From: JANWZL01 sp041640815
Lineage (GTDB): Bacteria; Pseudomonadota; Gammaproteobacteria; Burkholderiales; Thiobacillaceae
Direction of reading: 5' to 3'
Length of the DNA: 64,000 bases
Assembly (NCBI GenBank): GCA_041640815.1
Contig: JBEPZO010000006.1
Coordinates: 1-64,000 of the forward strand
Part shown: positions 1 to 9,528 of the stretch, piece after piece
How the letters are laid out: every line of letters begins with the position of its first letter
How positions within the stretch are numbered: position 1 is the first letter of the stretch
Program-made: the position numbers and the translations under genes
The notes under the pieces: generated by a model
Databases searched by the model: none
Told to the model about the DNA's origin: nothing
The model's input: only the letters and a program-made list of their open reading frames with translations

Positions 1-141
1 AACCGCCTGCCCCCACCGACGCAGCGCATCACTCCTCGATGCGCCCGAGGAGTAAGTCCAACAAAGCCTCTGCAGGAGCGGTTTTGGCTCCGGCCGCCGC
101 TACGCGGCTTAACATCGGCTAGCCGATGTGAGCCTCCGCCT
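1..141 (-). repeat. Diverged tandem copy of the argF 3' end carrying a double-hairpin element
   Basis: Bases 1-80 repeat, with small differences, the real argF tail at 143-225; the offset is 142 bases. The copy keeps the argF stop region but has lost a few bases in the last codons, so it encodes no working protein. After the word CGGTTTT it runs into a hairpin element. That element has a short stem (96-100 pairing with 104-108) and a perfect 18 bp palindrome (112-129, ACATCGGCT facing AGCCGATGT), and ends near 135. A related element interrupts the broken tRNA-Ser copies near 56.8-57.1 kb, also straight after CGGTTTT. More copies could lie to the left of the window edge. Confidence 0.75.
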
Positions 142-170
142 AAACCGCCTGCCCCCACCCACGCAGCGCA

Positions 171-1087
171 TCACTCCTCGATGCGCCCGAGGAGTAGGTA
201 TTCCAACAAAGCCTTCTGGGTATGCAGGCGGTTTTCTGCTTCGTCCCAGACGACGCTTTGGGGGCCGTCGATGACCTCTGCAGTCACCTCCTCGCCGCGG
301 TGTGCAGGCAGGCAGTGCATGAACACCGCATCTGGCTTGGCCATGCGCATCATCTCGGCATCGACCTGCCAATCGGCAAAGGCCCGCAAACGCTCGGTGT
401 TTTCCGCCTCGAAGCCCATGCTGGTCCAGACGTCGGTGGTCACGATGTCGGCGCCGCGACAGGCGTCCATCGGGTCGGCGAATTGCTCGTAGTGGTCTGT
501 GCCATAGAGGCCGGCGCGTTCCGGCTCGACCTCATATCCAGGCGGGGTGGAAACGTGTACGTTGAAGTCGAACACCTCTGCGGCCTGCAGCCAGGTGTTG
601 CAGACGTTGTTGGAGTCTCCCACCCAGGCCACGGTCTTGCCCTGGATCGGGCCGCGTAGCTCGATATAGGTGTAGATGTCGGCCAGAATCTGACAGGGAT
701 GGTACTCATTGGTCAGGCCGTTGATCACCGGCACGCGCGAGTGCCGCGCAAAGCGTTCGATGATCTCCTGCTCGTAGGTGCGGATCATGACGATATCCAC
801 CATGCGCGAGATCACCTCGGCGGCATCTTCCACGGGTTCGCCTCGTCCAAGCTGGGTGTCGCGGGTGTTGAGGTAAATGGCCGTCCCCCCCAGTTGGTGC
901 ATACCGGCCTCGAAACTGAGCCGGGTGCGAGTGGAATTCTTTTCGAAGATCATGGCCAAGGTCCGGTCCACCAGCGGGTGGTAAGGCTGATAGCGCTTGA
1001 AGCGCGCCTTGATGATGCGGGTGCGCTCGAACAGGTATTCGAACTCTTCCCGCGAGAAGTCTTTGAACTGCAAAAAATGGCGCACGT

Positions 1088-1091
<4 letters not shown>
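171..1091 (-). CDS. argF: Ornithine carbamoyltransferase
   Basis: This enzyme joins carbamoyl phosphate to ornithine to give citrulline, in cytoplasmic arginine synthesis. The 306-residue product is the usual family length. It has the carbamoyl-phosphate motif STRTR (residues 53-57), HPCQ (131-134), DVWTSMG (220-226) and the ornithine-binding HCLPAHRG (259-266). The start overlaps the argD stop by 4 bases, so the two are probably translated together. A damaged copy of the 3' end lies just downstream. A reading as aspartate carbamoyltransferase is unlikely given the HCLPAHRG loop. Confidence 0.97.
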
Positions 1092-2287
<1,196 letters not shown>

Positions 2288-3197
2288 CGGGGAAAGTTCG
2301 ACACTTCATTAAATGAGATGAAATCTTACACGTAATGCTCAGCAAAGCCCCGACACAGCCTAGCTATGCTTTAGGCAAGCAAGTGGGAGGCGGGTAAGCA
2401 TACACATATCTGCGCAAAGGGTGCGCTTGTAACCTAACATGGTCGCAGCGGCTTATCGCGCTGTCGGTCGCAGTGAGCCACACTCGAACAATGCCGCAGT
2501 GAAACAAGGTGTTTCCTTGGGTTTGTATGCCAGTCAATGCGTCATGCTAGGTCGTTAAGATACCCTCCAAAACTGAGGAAAGTGCATTCGAACTAGAGGG
2601 GGGGTACTCCCCCTCCCCTTTCACTTGCGTGTCTAAGGTCAGCTTCAACTCGGTAAGAGAGTCGTCCACAAAATCTGTGGATAACTTTGTGCACAACTAG
2701 AGGGTGTAGGCGCCTATTGTCGAAAATCAAGCCATTTTCAGGCTCGCGTTTATTTTTTGGGCACACTTTGCCCCTTATCAATCAATAAGTTACAAAGATG
2801 GGATAGGTGATGAACGCCTGGCGGTAGCCAGATTCAAGATCGCATATGCTGTGGATAGGATAAGCTTTGCCATACGCACAAACCAGAACGATACGACCCT
2901 TTCAGGGCTGCTATAGGGCTATCACAAGCCCGGCAGCATGGGAGGGTTCCGTGCCCCTCAGGGCGAGGTCATCTGGGTGTCCGGACAGGCTTAAGATGGT
3001 AATCATGACCTATGGTGCCCAGTCAATCATAACCTATAAGTCTAAGGTGTGGCTTGTAATACCATATGTTTACTACCCCGTCGTTAGCCAGCCACGAAGC
3101 CCAATATCCCGCTCAGTCCGCCGGCAAATCGTTGGTTGGGGGTCGACGGTAAGCTGTGTTTGACGCCACCACGTTATATCAACGAAGGAGATGACGC
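2288..3197. other. ORF-free intergenic stretch with DnaA-box-like sites
   Basis: I see no credible gene in these 0.9 kb between argD and soxA. Four sites resemble the DnaA box TTATCCACA: TCGTCCACA (2662-2670), an exact box in reverse, TGTGGATAA (2676-2684), TTGTGCACA (2687-2695), and TGTGGATAG (2850-2858). Between the last two lies an AT-rich run (about 2750-2800). The layout resembles a small DnaA-binding region, but no replication gene is nearby, so its role is open. The soxA promoter should also be in the right part of this stretch. Confidence 0.45.
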
Positions 3198-4040
3198 ATG
3201 ATCAAGAAAGCCCTGTGTGCCCTCCCCTTGGCGATGGCGCTGGCGGGCAATACCACTGCCAGCCCTGGTAAGGCGCCCGAGGAGATTCTGGATGAACTAG
3301 CCGCCAAATCCCAATCCAAATACCTCGTCCAGAGCCCGCAGAACCGCATGATGATGCCGGACAATCCGGCCTATGAGGTGATCGAGGAAGGCGAGAAGCT
3401 GTGGAAGCAGAAGCGTGGCCCCAAGAATGCCACGCTGGAACAGTGTGACTTCGGCAAAGGCCCGGGTGTGCTGAAGGGGGCCTATGTCGAGCTGCCGCGT
3501 TACTTTGCCGACACCGGCAGGGTGATGGACCTCGAATCCCGCCTGGTGCATTGCATGAAGACCCTCCAGGGCTATACCGATAACGACCCGCAGATTAAAC
3601 AGCGCCATGGCAACAACACGGACGTGATGAAGCTGATGAGCTACATCGCCTACCAGTCGAACGGCATGCCCTGGAATCCGCCCATGAATCACCCGCTGGA
3701 GAAGGCGATGCGCGACGCGGGTGAGGTGCTGTTCTATCGCCGTGCCGGCACGCTCGACTTCAACTGCGCCACCTGTCATACCGTGGAAGGCGGTCGCATC
3801 CGCGCCTCCGTCCTGCCCAATGTCAAGAACCCCATGGAGTGGACCAAGGCCATCTCTTGGCCCGCCTATCGCACCAGCCAGGAGAACGTGCGCAGCAGTC
3901 AGCATCGTGTCCTGGAGTGCCTGTGGCAGATGCGCTACCCCAACATTCGGCCAGACTCGGATGTTCACATTGCCCTGATCTCCTTTTGGACCGATGCCGC
4001 CCGCGGCCAACCCGCCATCCTGCCCGATCTGAAGCGCTGA
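3198..4040 (+). CDS. soxA: Thiosulfate-oxidising SoxAX subunit SoxA, cytochrome c
   Basis: SoxA, with SoxX, couples thiosulfate to the cysteine of SoxY in the periplasm. The protein starts with a Sec signal peptide (cleavage near residue 21). It has one c-type heme motif, CATCH (190-194), and the cysteine heme ligand in RVLECLWQMRYP (C241), which carries the persulfide in known SoxA proteins. The N-terminal half has no CxxCH but keeps C83 and C119, as in mono-heme SoxA forms where they make a disulfide. A strong ribosome site (AAGGAG) lies about 9 bases before the ATG. soxX follows after 31 bases; soxB and soxYZ are not in the window. Confidence 0.93.
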   Translation: MIKKALCALPLAMALAGNTTASPGKAPEEILDELAAKSQSKYLVQSPQNRMMMPDNPAYEVIEEGEKLWKQKRGPKNATLEQCDFGKGPGVLKGAYVELPRYFADTGRVMDLESRLVHCMKTLQGYTDNDPQIKQRHGNNTDVMKLMSYIAYQSNGMPWNPPMNHPLEKAMRDAGEVLFYRRAGTLDFNCATCHTVEGGRIRASVLPNVKNPMEWTKAISWPAYRTSQENVRSSQHRVLECLWQMRYPNIRPDSDVHIALISFWTDAARGQPAILPDLKR

Positions 4041-4071
4041 TCGCTGCCGACTCACGAGGAGAGAAGACACC

Positions 4072-4782
4072 ATGTTCAAACCGACCCCTATCGCGACCTT
4101 GCTCGCTGCCACCTCCATCGCGCTAATCGTCTCCGGCTGTGCGACCCAGCCGGAGAAGCCGGCCACGAGCACCGCGCCGGCCAAGCCTGATTACACCAAG
4201 ATGACGCCGCAGGCCCTAGCGGAATATCTGGTGTTCGAGAGCAATAGCTTCGACCTCAAGCAACCGACCCAGGAGGGCACAACTGGCAAGGATCGCTTGG
4301 TCCAGGACGAGATTCAGAAGATCTGCACGCAAGTCGCCCTATCCGGTAAGGAGATCGACGACAAGACGGCGGAAAAGATCAACGCGATGGCCCGCGCCAC
4401 GATCAAATACCCCGAAGGCGGGATCAAGCTGGGCGATTGGAAGAAGGGCCGCGACATCGCTTGGTCCGGTTTCGGTTTCCGCACCGCGCACAACGTCGAC
4501 GACCATAGCCGGGGTGCGCCAGGCGGCAACTGCTACAACTGCCATCAACTGGCCACGGACCGCACCGGCGGCAACCTCGGCCCCAGCCTCACCGGCTACG
4601 GCAAAATCCGCGGCACGAGCCCCGACATGCTGAAATACACCTACGAGGTGATCTATAACCCGCACAGCTATTTCGCCTGCACCAGCATGCCCAGGATCGG
4701 CGCCAAGGGGATACTGACCCAGCAGCAGATCGCCGACGTGATGGCCTACTTGTTCGATCCGGAATCCCCGGTCAACAAGTAA
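4072..4782 (+). CDS. soxX: SoxAX subunit SoxX, lipoprotein-type cytochrome c
   Basis: This is the partner heme subunit of SoxA in thiosulfate oxidation. The N-terminus has a lipobox (VSGC, lipid cysteine C23), so it is probably anchored to a membrane, while many SoxX are soluble. The heme motif is CYNCH (154-158), and the methionine ligand is likely M206 in CTSMPRIG. At 236 residues it is longer than simple SoxX; residues 40-120 form an added N-terminal region of the kind seen in SoxX of other sulfur oxidisers. GGAG precedes the start, and a terminator follows directly, so soxAX looks like a complete two-gene unit. Confidence 0.9.
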   Translation: MFKPTPIATLLAATSIALIVSGCATQPEKPATSTAPAKPDYTKMTPQALAEYLVFESNSFDLKQPTQEGTTGKDRLVQDEIQKICTQVALSGKEIDDKTAEKINAMARATIKYPEGGIKLGDWKKGRDIAWSGFGFRTAHNVDDHSRGAPGGNCYNCHQLATDRTGGNLGPSLTGYGKIRGTSPDMLKYTYEVIYNPHSYFACTSMPRIGAKGILTQQQIADVMAYLFDPESPVNK

Positions 4783-4802
4783 CCCCCTACCGCACCTCAC
4801 CG

Positions 4803-4831
4803 GCCACCGGCAACGCTGCTGGTGGCTTTTT
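4803..4831 (+). terminator. Rho-independent terminator after soxX
   Basis: The stem GCCACC (4803-4808) pairs with GGTGGC (4821-4826), with a 12-base loop that can pair partly, followed by five T. It lies 20 bases after the soxX stop. Confidence 0.8.
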
Positions 4832-5372
4832 ACTTCATCGCGTCTTTCCGGGGAAAGCTTCCTTGATTTTGAAAGAAGTAAGCTGAGTCACGGAAGCCAT
4901 TAGACATTCGCTCGCGGCCCTTGATGCGGTTATTCGTCCCGGATGGGATGCGAGTGTTCAAGGGGAAGTGGGCCCAGGTGAGAAGGCCGCAAAGGTATTT
5001 CCTCTGCCGTGGCGAATAGCATGAGGGCTGCTTACCCGCTATCGATATAGCTATGCGACACGGGCTTCGCCATCGCTTGGTGGCCTCGGTACGCTAGGCC
5101 GAACCGGATTTGCTCCGATACATCCTCAAGCATACAGGCGATTGCACAGGTTCACATACCTAGGTAAGCTCTGAGCTGTCCTGGCCAGGACCGCTAGCGG
5201 CAGCGCGGTGGATAGCAGGTCGTTGCGGTTATGGGCCCGGACCTCGCTAGCCTTATCGCCTCGCCGCGTGTGAGCCATGCGCGCTAGGCCCCGGGTCGAA
5301 GGCGCGGGCAGGTCACCGTTACGCCTGATACCCAGCGATCGACCTCGGTAGTCTACAACCGGCATACGGGTA

Positions 5373-5640
5373 GGCTATTGCCATGAGCTCGACGCCAGGC
5401 GTAGAGCAGATCGATGTGGGGGCGCGCTGGCAAGCCCTCTTGGCCGACCGGTTAGCTAGACAAGGCGCTAGATTTCTCCTGCCTCGGGCGCTAAGTCAAC
5501 ATGTTTGACGCGAGCCACGCCGAGCTGGGCATGATCCAGCGAGCGCTGGGCGACATCCCCTGCTGGGTTTCTCCGCCAATGGCGAGATCTCGCGTAACCG
5601 CCTTTACGGTTACACCGGTGTGCTGACGCTGTTTACCTGA
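5373..5640 (+). pseudogene. Remnant of a FIST-type sensor domain gene (3' end)
   Basis: No intact frame covers this stretch, yet pieces in different frames look like the end of a FIST C-terminal domain: a short piece after the ATG near 5383, then FDASHAELGMIQRALGDIP, then, one frame over, GEISRNRLYGYTGVLTLFT ending at the TGA at 5638-5640. The GEI...LYGYTG ending is typical of bacterial FIST proteins. At least one frameshift and loss of the N-terminal part are needed to explain it. I see no gene in the rest of 4840-5870. The call rests on remembered family patterns. Confidence 0.4.
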
Positions 5641-5877
5641 GCCCGCGTCGCCCTCGGCCCCCCATTGGCCACGAGCGCCGAGCCAGTTTGCCCTTCTAGG
5701 GACAGCCCGGCGACCGGTGGCTGCGCGCCAGCGACGGGCAAGCGAATAAGAGCACCCATGCCGCCGTCTCACCGACGCCCTACGGCAGCGAGGAGCGAGG
5801 CTAAGCAAGGCGCGGTCAACCACGCGCCTGGGCGTTTAGCATGCGCCATGGCGGCGAGATAGCGTTATCATGCCGAC

Positions 5878-6348
5878 ATGCGGCCCGAACCCGCCCCAAG
5901 TAACGCCTGGCTCGCGGAGCATGCTGAAGTGCTGCTTCGCACCTATCGGCATTGGACTGGCCGCGACTTGATCGACCCGCGACTCGATGCCTTAGAGGCC
6001 GCACGCGCCCTCTACATGGCGGAATTCGCCGTCCTCTCGCACGATACGGCCGACGATCCGCTGTTTACCTATGCCAATTTGACCGCCCAACGGCTGTTCG
6101 AACGGGGCTGGAGCGACATCGTCGGCATGCCCTCACGCTATTCCGCCGAGCCCCTGGCGCGCGAGGCGCGCGCCCGGCTGCTCGATCAGGTCGCCCGACA
6201 AGGCTATACGGCTGACTATACGGGCATCCGTATTTCTGCCACGGGCAGACGTTTCTTGGTCAAAGGGGCCACGGTTTGGAACCTCTTTGATGAAACGGGT
6301 GCCTATTGCGGACAGGCTGCCTACTTCGCTGCCTGGGAAATGCTCTAA
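5878..6348 (+). CDS. MEKHLA domain protein
   Basis: The 156-residue product is one MEKHLA domain, a PAS-related sensor-like fold found alone in bacteria and at the end of plant HD-ZIP III regulators. Seen features are the family-typical AEFAVLSHDTADDPLFTYAN in the middle, MPSRYSAEP, then GIRISATGRRFLVKGATVWN and GQAAYF near the end. It has no signal peptide, so it should be cytoplasmic. The ATG was chosen because the domain begins almost at once; no strong ribosome site is seen. It stands alone, beside a decayed FIST-like sensor gene. The ligand is unknown. Confidence 0.85.
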   Translation: MRPEPAPSNAWLAEHAEVLLRTYRHWTGRDLIDPRLDALEAARALYMAEFAVLSHDTADDPLFTYANLTAQRLFERGWSDIVGMPSRYSAEPLAREARARLLDQVARQGYTADYTGIRISATGRRFLVKGATVWNLFDETGAYCGQAAYFAAWEML

Positions 6349-6587
6349 GTGGCTTCCCACACCGCTTATAACTCAGATCCTCAGTAGATCGGCTCGTACT
6401 CTTCCCGCGAATCCCAAGTGAAACGCCTCCTGTTGTAAAAATGCAGCATCATCGCTGACTGATGTATCGATTCCCCCCTCCCCTAGCATTGTTTAGCGCC
6501 TTTTTGTTATCATGCGCGGCGATCAGTGCACTATGCGCTCTGATTGTTGTTCAAGGTTTGTTGATCAACTTTTTTCAGGGAACATCA

Positions 6588-6824
6588 ATGAAATACTCCG
6601 TCCTGCTCGCTGCTTTGTTGGCTGTTTCTTTAACCGCTTGCGGCAAGAAAGAGGAGCCCGCCCCGGAAGCTGCCGCGCCTGCTGCGGAAGCTCCGGCGCC
6701 CGCCCCCGCGCCCGAAGCTGCTGCTCCGGCGCCCGAGGCTGCACCCGCCCCCGCGCCCGAAGCTGCTGCTCCGGCGCCCGAGGCTGCACCCGCCCCGGCT
6801 CCCGCCGAAGCGCCCAAGCAATAA
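6588..6824 (+). CDS. Small Ala/Pro/Glu-rich lipoprotein
   Basis: A 78-residue protein with a lipoprotein signal (LTAC, lipid cysteine near residue 18) followed by GKKEEPAPEA and a low-complexity tail of alternating PA, EA and AP. A 45 bp unit is repeated nearly exactly (6706-6750 and 6751-6795), so length probably varies between strains. The frame opens upstream at 6462, but the ATG at 6588 sits just before the signal peptide, with AGGGAA upstream, and is preferred. A terminator follows. It may be a periplasmic spacer or cell-wall linker; no defined function is known to me. Confidence 0.75.
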   Translation: MKYSVLLAALLAVSLTACGKKEEPAPEAAAPAAEAPAPAPAPEAAAPAPEAAPAPAPEAAAPAPEAAPAPAPAEAPKQ

Positions 6825-6844
6825 GTCGCTTTCCTATCCCGTCA

Positions 6845-6869
6845 AAGCCGGCATTAGCCGGCTTTTTTT
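6845..6869 (+). terminator. Rho-independent terminator after the small lipoprotein gene
   Basis: AAGCCGGC (6845-6852) pairs with GCCGGCTT (6857-6864) around a 4-base loop, followed by a run of T to 6869. It lies 20 bases after the lipoprotein stop. Confidence 0.9.
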
Positions 6870-7043
6870 CGCCCCTAGCGCGTGGGGGTTGCGAGTTAAT
6901 CAGACAGGCTACTGAGGTACTACATAAGGCGCGAGGCCCCGCTGCGTTGCAAGGTGCTTTGCTTGCGCGCCGATACTGATCCTGTCTGCCACTGCGGCGA
7001 GCCCGAGTTGCGCTTGGCACCGCCGCGGCGCAGTGTGTGCGGT

Positions 7044-8294
7044 TCAGGTACTGTCGAGCACGCCGCTGCCAGCGCTGGGCCATCCATCTCGCGCGCGGCT
7101 TTTCCTGGCGCATCCCCTGCCCAAGGCGCGCGGTTGCGGGGGGTGGCCTATACTTGCTGCGATGCGCCGCACCGCCTCTTGGATGTTCTCCAGGGCAGTG
7201 GTGTAAGCGAAGCGCACATGCCGTTGCGTGTCGTTGCGACCAAAATCCTGGCCGGGCGTGATGGCCACACCCGCCGTCTGCAATAGACACGCGGCGAAGC
7301 GGTCGGCGTCCTCAGCGATCTCGCCCAGCCCGGCGTAGAGATAGAAGGCGCCGTCGGGTTCGACCGCGATCCGGAACCCCAGCTGGCGCAAGGCCGGTGA
7401 CAGCCAGTCGCGCCGGCGCCGCAACTCCCCCTTGTTGGCGCGCAGGATGGCCTCGGTTGCAGGATCGAAGGCGGCGAGCGCGGCGTGCTGGGCAGGGGTA
7501 GGCGCCGCAAGAAAGATGTTTTGCGCCAGTCGCTCCACCGCCGGCACCAGCGCCGTCGGCACGACCAACCAGCCTAAGCGCCAACCGGTCATGCACCAAT
7601 ACTTGGAGAAGCTGTTGATCACCACTACGTCCTCGCCTAGGCTCAGCGCGCTGGGCGGGTCGAGGTCGTAGATGAGTTCGTGATAGATCTCATCCACCAA
7701 CAGCCAACCGCCCCGGGCGCGCACCCAGGCATGGATGGCGGCAAGCGTCTCGTGGGGGATCACCGTGCCGGTCGGGTTGCCGGGATTGGCCACCAGCACG
7801 CCGCGGCTACGCGCGCCCCAATGCCGTTCGACCAACTCGGCGGTAAGCTGGTAGCGGCTTTCGGCAGTGACCGGCACGCCGATCGCCTCGACCTCGAGCA
7901 GGCGGGCGAAATGCCGATTGCAGGGGTAGCCCGGGTCGGCCATGAGCAGCTGATCGCCGGCATCGAACAGGGCAGCGATGGCGAGCAGCAGGGCGCCGGA
8001 GGCCCCCGGCGTGACGGCGATGCGGGCGGGGTCGACGGCCAAGCCATGGCGCCGGAGATAGTAGGCGGCAATGGCCTCACGTAGGGCTGGCAGGCCGAGC
8101 GCCGGGGTGTAGCGGGTATGTCCGGCGCGCAGCGCGCGCATGCCCGCCTCGACGATGGGCGCTGGAGTCGGAAAGTCCGGCTCGCCCACCTCCAGATGGA
8201 TGACCGACCGGCCCTGCGCCTGTAAGGCCTGGGCGCGCGCCAGGATGTCCATGACGCGAAAGGCTTCAATGCCGCGTGCGCGCTGAGAAGACAC
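7044..8294 (-). CDS. Class I PLP aminotransferase (AspC-like)
   Basis: An aminotransferase of fold type I, class I/II. Visible motifs are the glycine-rich LEVGEPDFPTPAPI near the start, NPGNPTGTVIP, LLVDEIYHELIYD, and the PLP-lysine segment SFSKYWCMTGWRLGW. A GTG at 8294 is proposed as start because the open frame further up overlaps the thioredoxin gene; an internal ATG (MDILARAQ) is possible. The last 35 or so residues are Arg- and Gly-rich and look like an added tail. It is the last gene of a minus-strand cluster behind mtfA and the thioredoxin. The substrate cannot be read from sequence. Confidence 0.85.
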   Translation of the reverse strand: MSSQRARGIEAFRVMDILARAQALQAQGRSVIHLEVGEPDFPTPAPIVEAGMRALRAGHTRYTPALGLPALREAIAAYYLRRHGLAVDPARIAVTPGASGALLLAIAALFDAGDQLLMADPGYPCNRHFARLLEVEAIGVPVTAESRYQLTAELVERHWGARSRGVLVANPGNPTGTVIPHETLAAIHAWVRARGGWLLVDEIYHELIYDLDPPSALSLGEDVVVINSFSKYWCMTGWRLGWLVVPTALVPAVERLAQNIFLAAPTPAQHAALAAFDPATEAILRANKGELRRRRDWLSPALRQLGFRIAVEPDGAFYLYAGLGEIAEDADRFAACLLQTAGVAITPGQDFGRNDTQRHVRFAYTTALENIQEAVRRIAASIGHPPQPRALGRGCARKSRARDGWPSAGSGVLDST

Positions 8295-8305
8295 GGCGGG
8301 AATCC

Positions 8306-8686
8306 CTAGAGGTGCGCCTCGATGAATTCGCGCACGAAGTGCTCCGGTCGGGCGCTGTGGAAACGGTCGCGCTCCTCGCCATCCTTGAACAGCAAAACGG
8401 TGGGGAAGCCGCGGCAGCGATAGCGACCGGCCAGTTTCATGTTCTCCCCGGCATCGGTCTCCACCTTGGCCAGACGCACACGGCCACCGTAGCTCAAGAC
8501 GACGCGCTTGAGTACCGGCGCCAAGGCATGGCAGGGGCCGCACCAGTCGGCCCAGAAGTCCACCAGCACGATGTGCTGGTGGGAGGCCTGGATGACATCG
8601 CGCTCAAAGTGATGCACATCGGTATCGAAGATGCACTGATCGCAGCGCTCGCGCTCGTGCTGATGGTCGTGGTGTTGCAAGGTCAT
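8306..8686 (-). CDS. Thioredoxin-like protein with His/Cys-rich N-terminus
   Basis: A 126-residue thioredoxin fold with the active site WCGPC (48-52), the cis-proline in RGFPTVLLF, and no signal peptide, so it is probably cytoplasmic. The N-terminus adds a histidine-rich stretch (HHDHQHERER) and a second pair CDQC (15-18) that could bind a metal ion, as in thioredoxin-2 types with an added zinc site. It overlaps the mtfA stop by 4 bases and is followed after 11 bases by the aminotransferase gene. Confidence 0.9.
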   Translation of the reverse strand: MTLQHHDHQHERERCDQCIFDTDVHHFERDVIQASHQHIVLVDFWADWCGPCHALAPVLKRVVLSYGGRVRLAKVETDAGENMKLAGRYRCRGFPTVLLFKDGEERDRFHSARPEHFVREFIEAHL

Positions 8687-9468
8687 GCGGCAACCATCTC
8701 CTGTCGTTGCAAGGGGTCCTGTCGATAGTAACGCTTAAGCTGGGCGTACACTGCCGGATAGCAGGCATGCACCGCCTGCGGCCGTTCGAAGAAATACTCG
8801 GATAACACGGCGAAGAATTCGGCCGGGCTCTCGGCGGCGTAGGGATCGATGTCGGTGGCCTCGCCGACGTCGACGCGGCGGCAGAAATCCGCATACGCGG
8901 CGGTGAAGGCGGCGGCCCACTCTTGCACGTGCATGTCGGAATGCAGACGCGGAAGGCCGTCGATGCTGCCATTGGTCATGTCCAGTTTGTGGGCGAATTC
9001 ATGGATGACGACGTTGTAGCCCTCCCCACCGCCAGAGGCGGCCACATCGTCCCATGACAGCACCAGCGGGCCACCCTCCATGGCCTCGCCGGCGCGCACG
9101 TGGCGGATGTGATGCACCACCCCGGCCGCATCGGTCTCTTGGCCCTCGTGGATGAATTCCCCTGGATAGACGATGATCTCGCGCCAGTCGCCGTAAGCCT
9201 CATGTCCCAGCTCGAGCACCGGCAGGGCGGCAAACGCGGCGATGGCGGTGCGCATGTAGGCATCCACCTCCGCTCCGCCAGCGCCGGAAAAGGTCTTGTC
9301 CGCAAGCAGCCCCACGGCCCGCTCACGCAATCGCGCGCGTTCGTCCTCGCTCAGGCCAGCGAACACGGGCAGGGCGAGCACCTCCTGCCAGGCCGTCTCG
9401 TCAATGGCCGGCGGCTGTCGACCGAGCAATGCGCGTAAAATAGACACCATCTCTCTTCTTCGCGCCAA
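8683..9468 (-). CDS. mtfA: MtfA-type zinc-dependent peptidase
   Basis: A member of the MtfA family (glucose-regulated metallopeptidase that in E. coli binds the Mlc repressor). The zinc motif HEFAH is at 156-160, followed by KLDMTNGSIDGLP, and the downstream SPAEFFAVLSEYFFE supplies the third acidic ligand, all typical of the family. Length (261 residues) is normal. The start could also be the ATG at codon 7 (9450). It overlaps the thioredoxin gene by 4 bases. Confidence 0.9.
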   Translation of the reverse strand: MARRREMVSILRALLGRQPPAIDETAWQEVLALPVFAGLSEDERARLRERAVGLLADKTFSGAGGAEVDAYMRTAIAAFAALPVLELGHEAYGDWREIIVYPGEFIHEGQETDAAGVVHHIRHVRAGEAMEGGPLVLSWDDVAASGGGEGYNVVIHEFAHKLDMTNGSIDGLPRLHSDMHVQEWAAAFTAAYADFCRRVDVGEATDIDPYAAESPAEFFAVLSEYFFERPQAVHACYPAVYAQLKRYYRQDPLQRQEMVAA

Positions 9469-9528
9469 AGGAGCCTATCCTGGTTTCTCGATTTGCCTTG
9501 CCAAGGCAGCGTCTACCATCTAACTGTT

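Noticed and set aside
2288..3197. Calling this stretch the chromosomal origin
   Set aside because: DnaA-like boxes are present, but no dnaA, dnaN, gyrB, parAB or similar neighbour is seen, and skew cannot be computed here.
6565..7290. A 241-codon minus-strand frame across the small lipoprotein gene
   Set aside because: It is antisense to the Ala/Pro repeat, crosses the terminator and has no domain or start signal.
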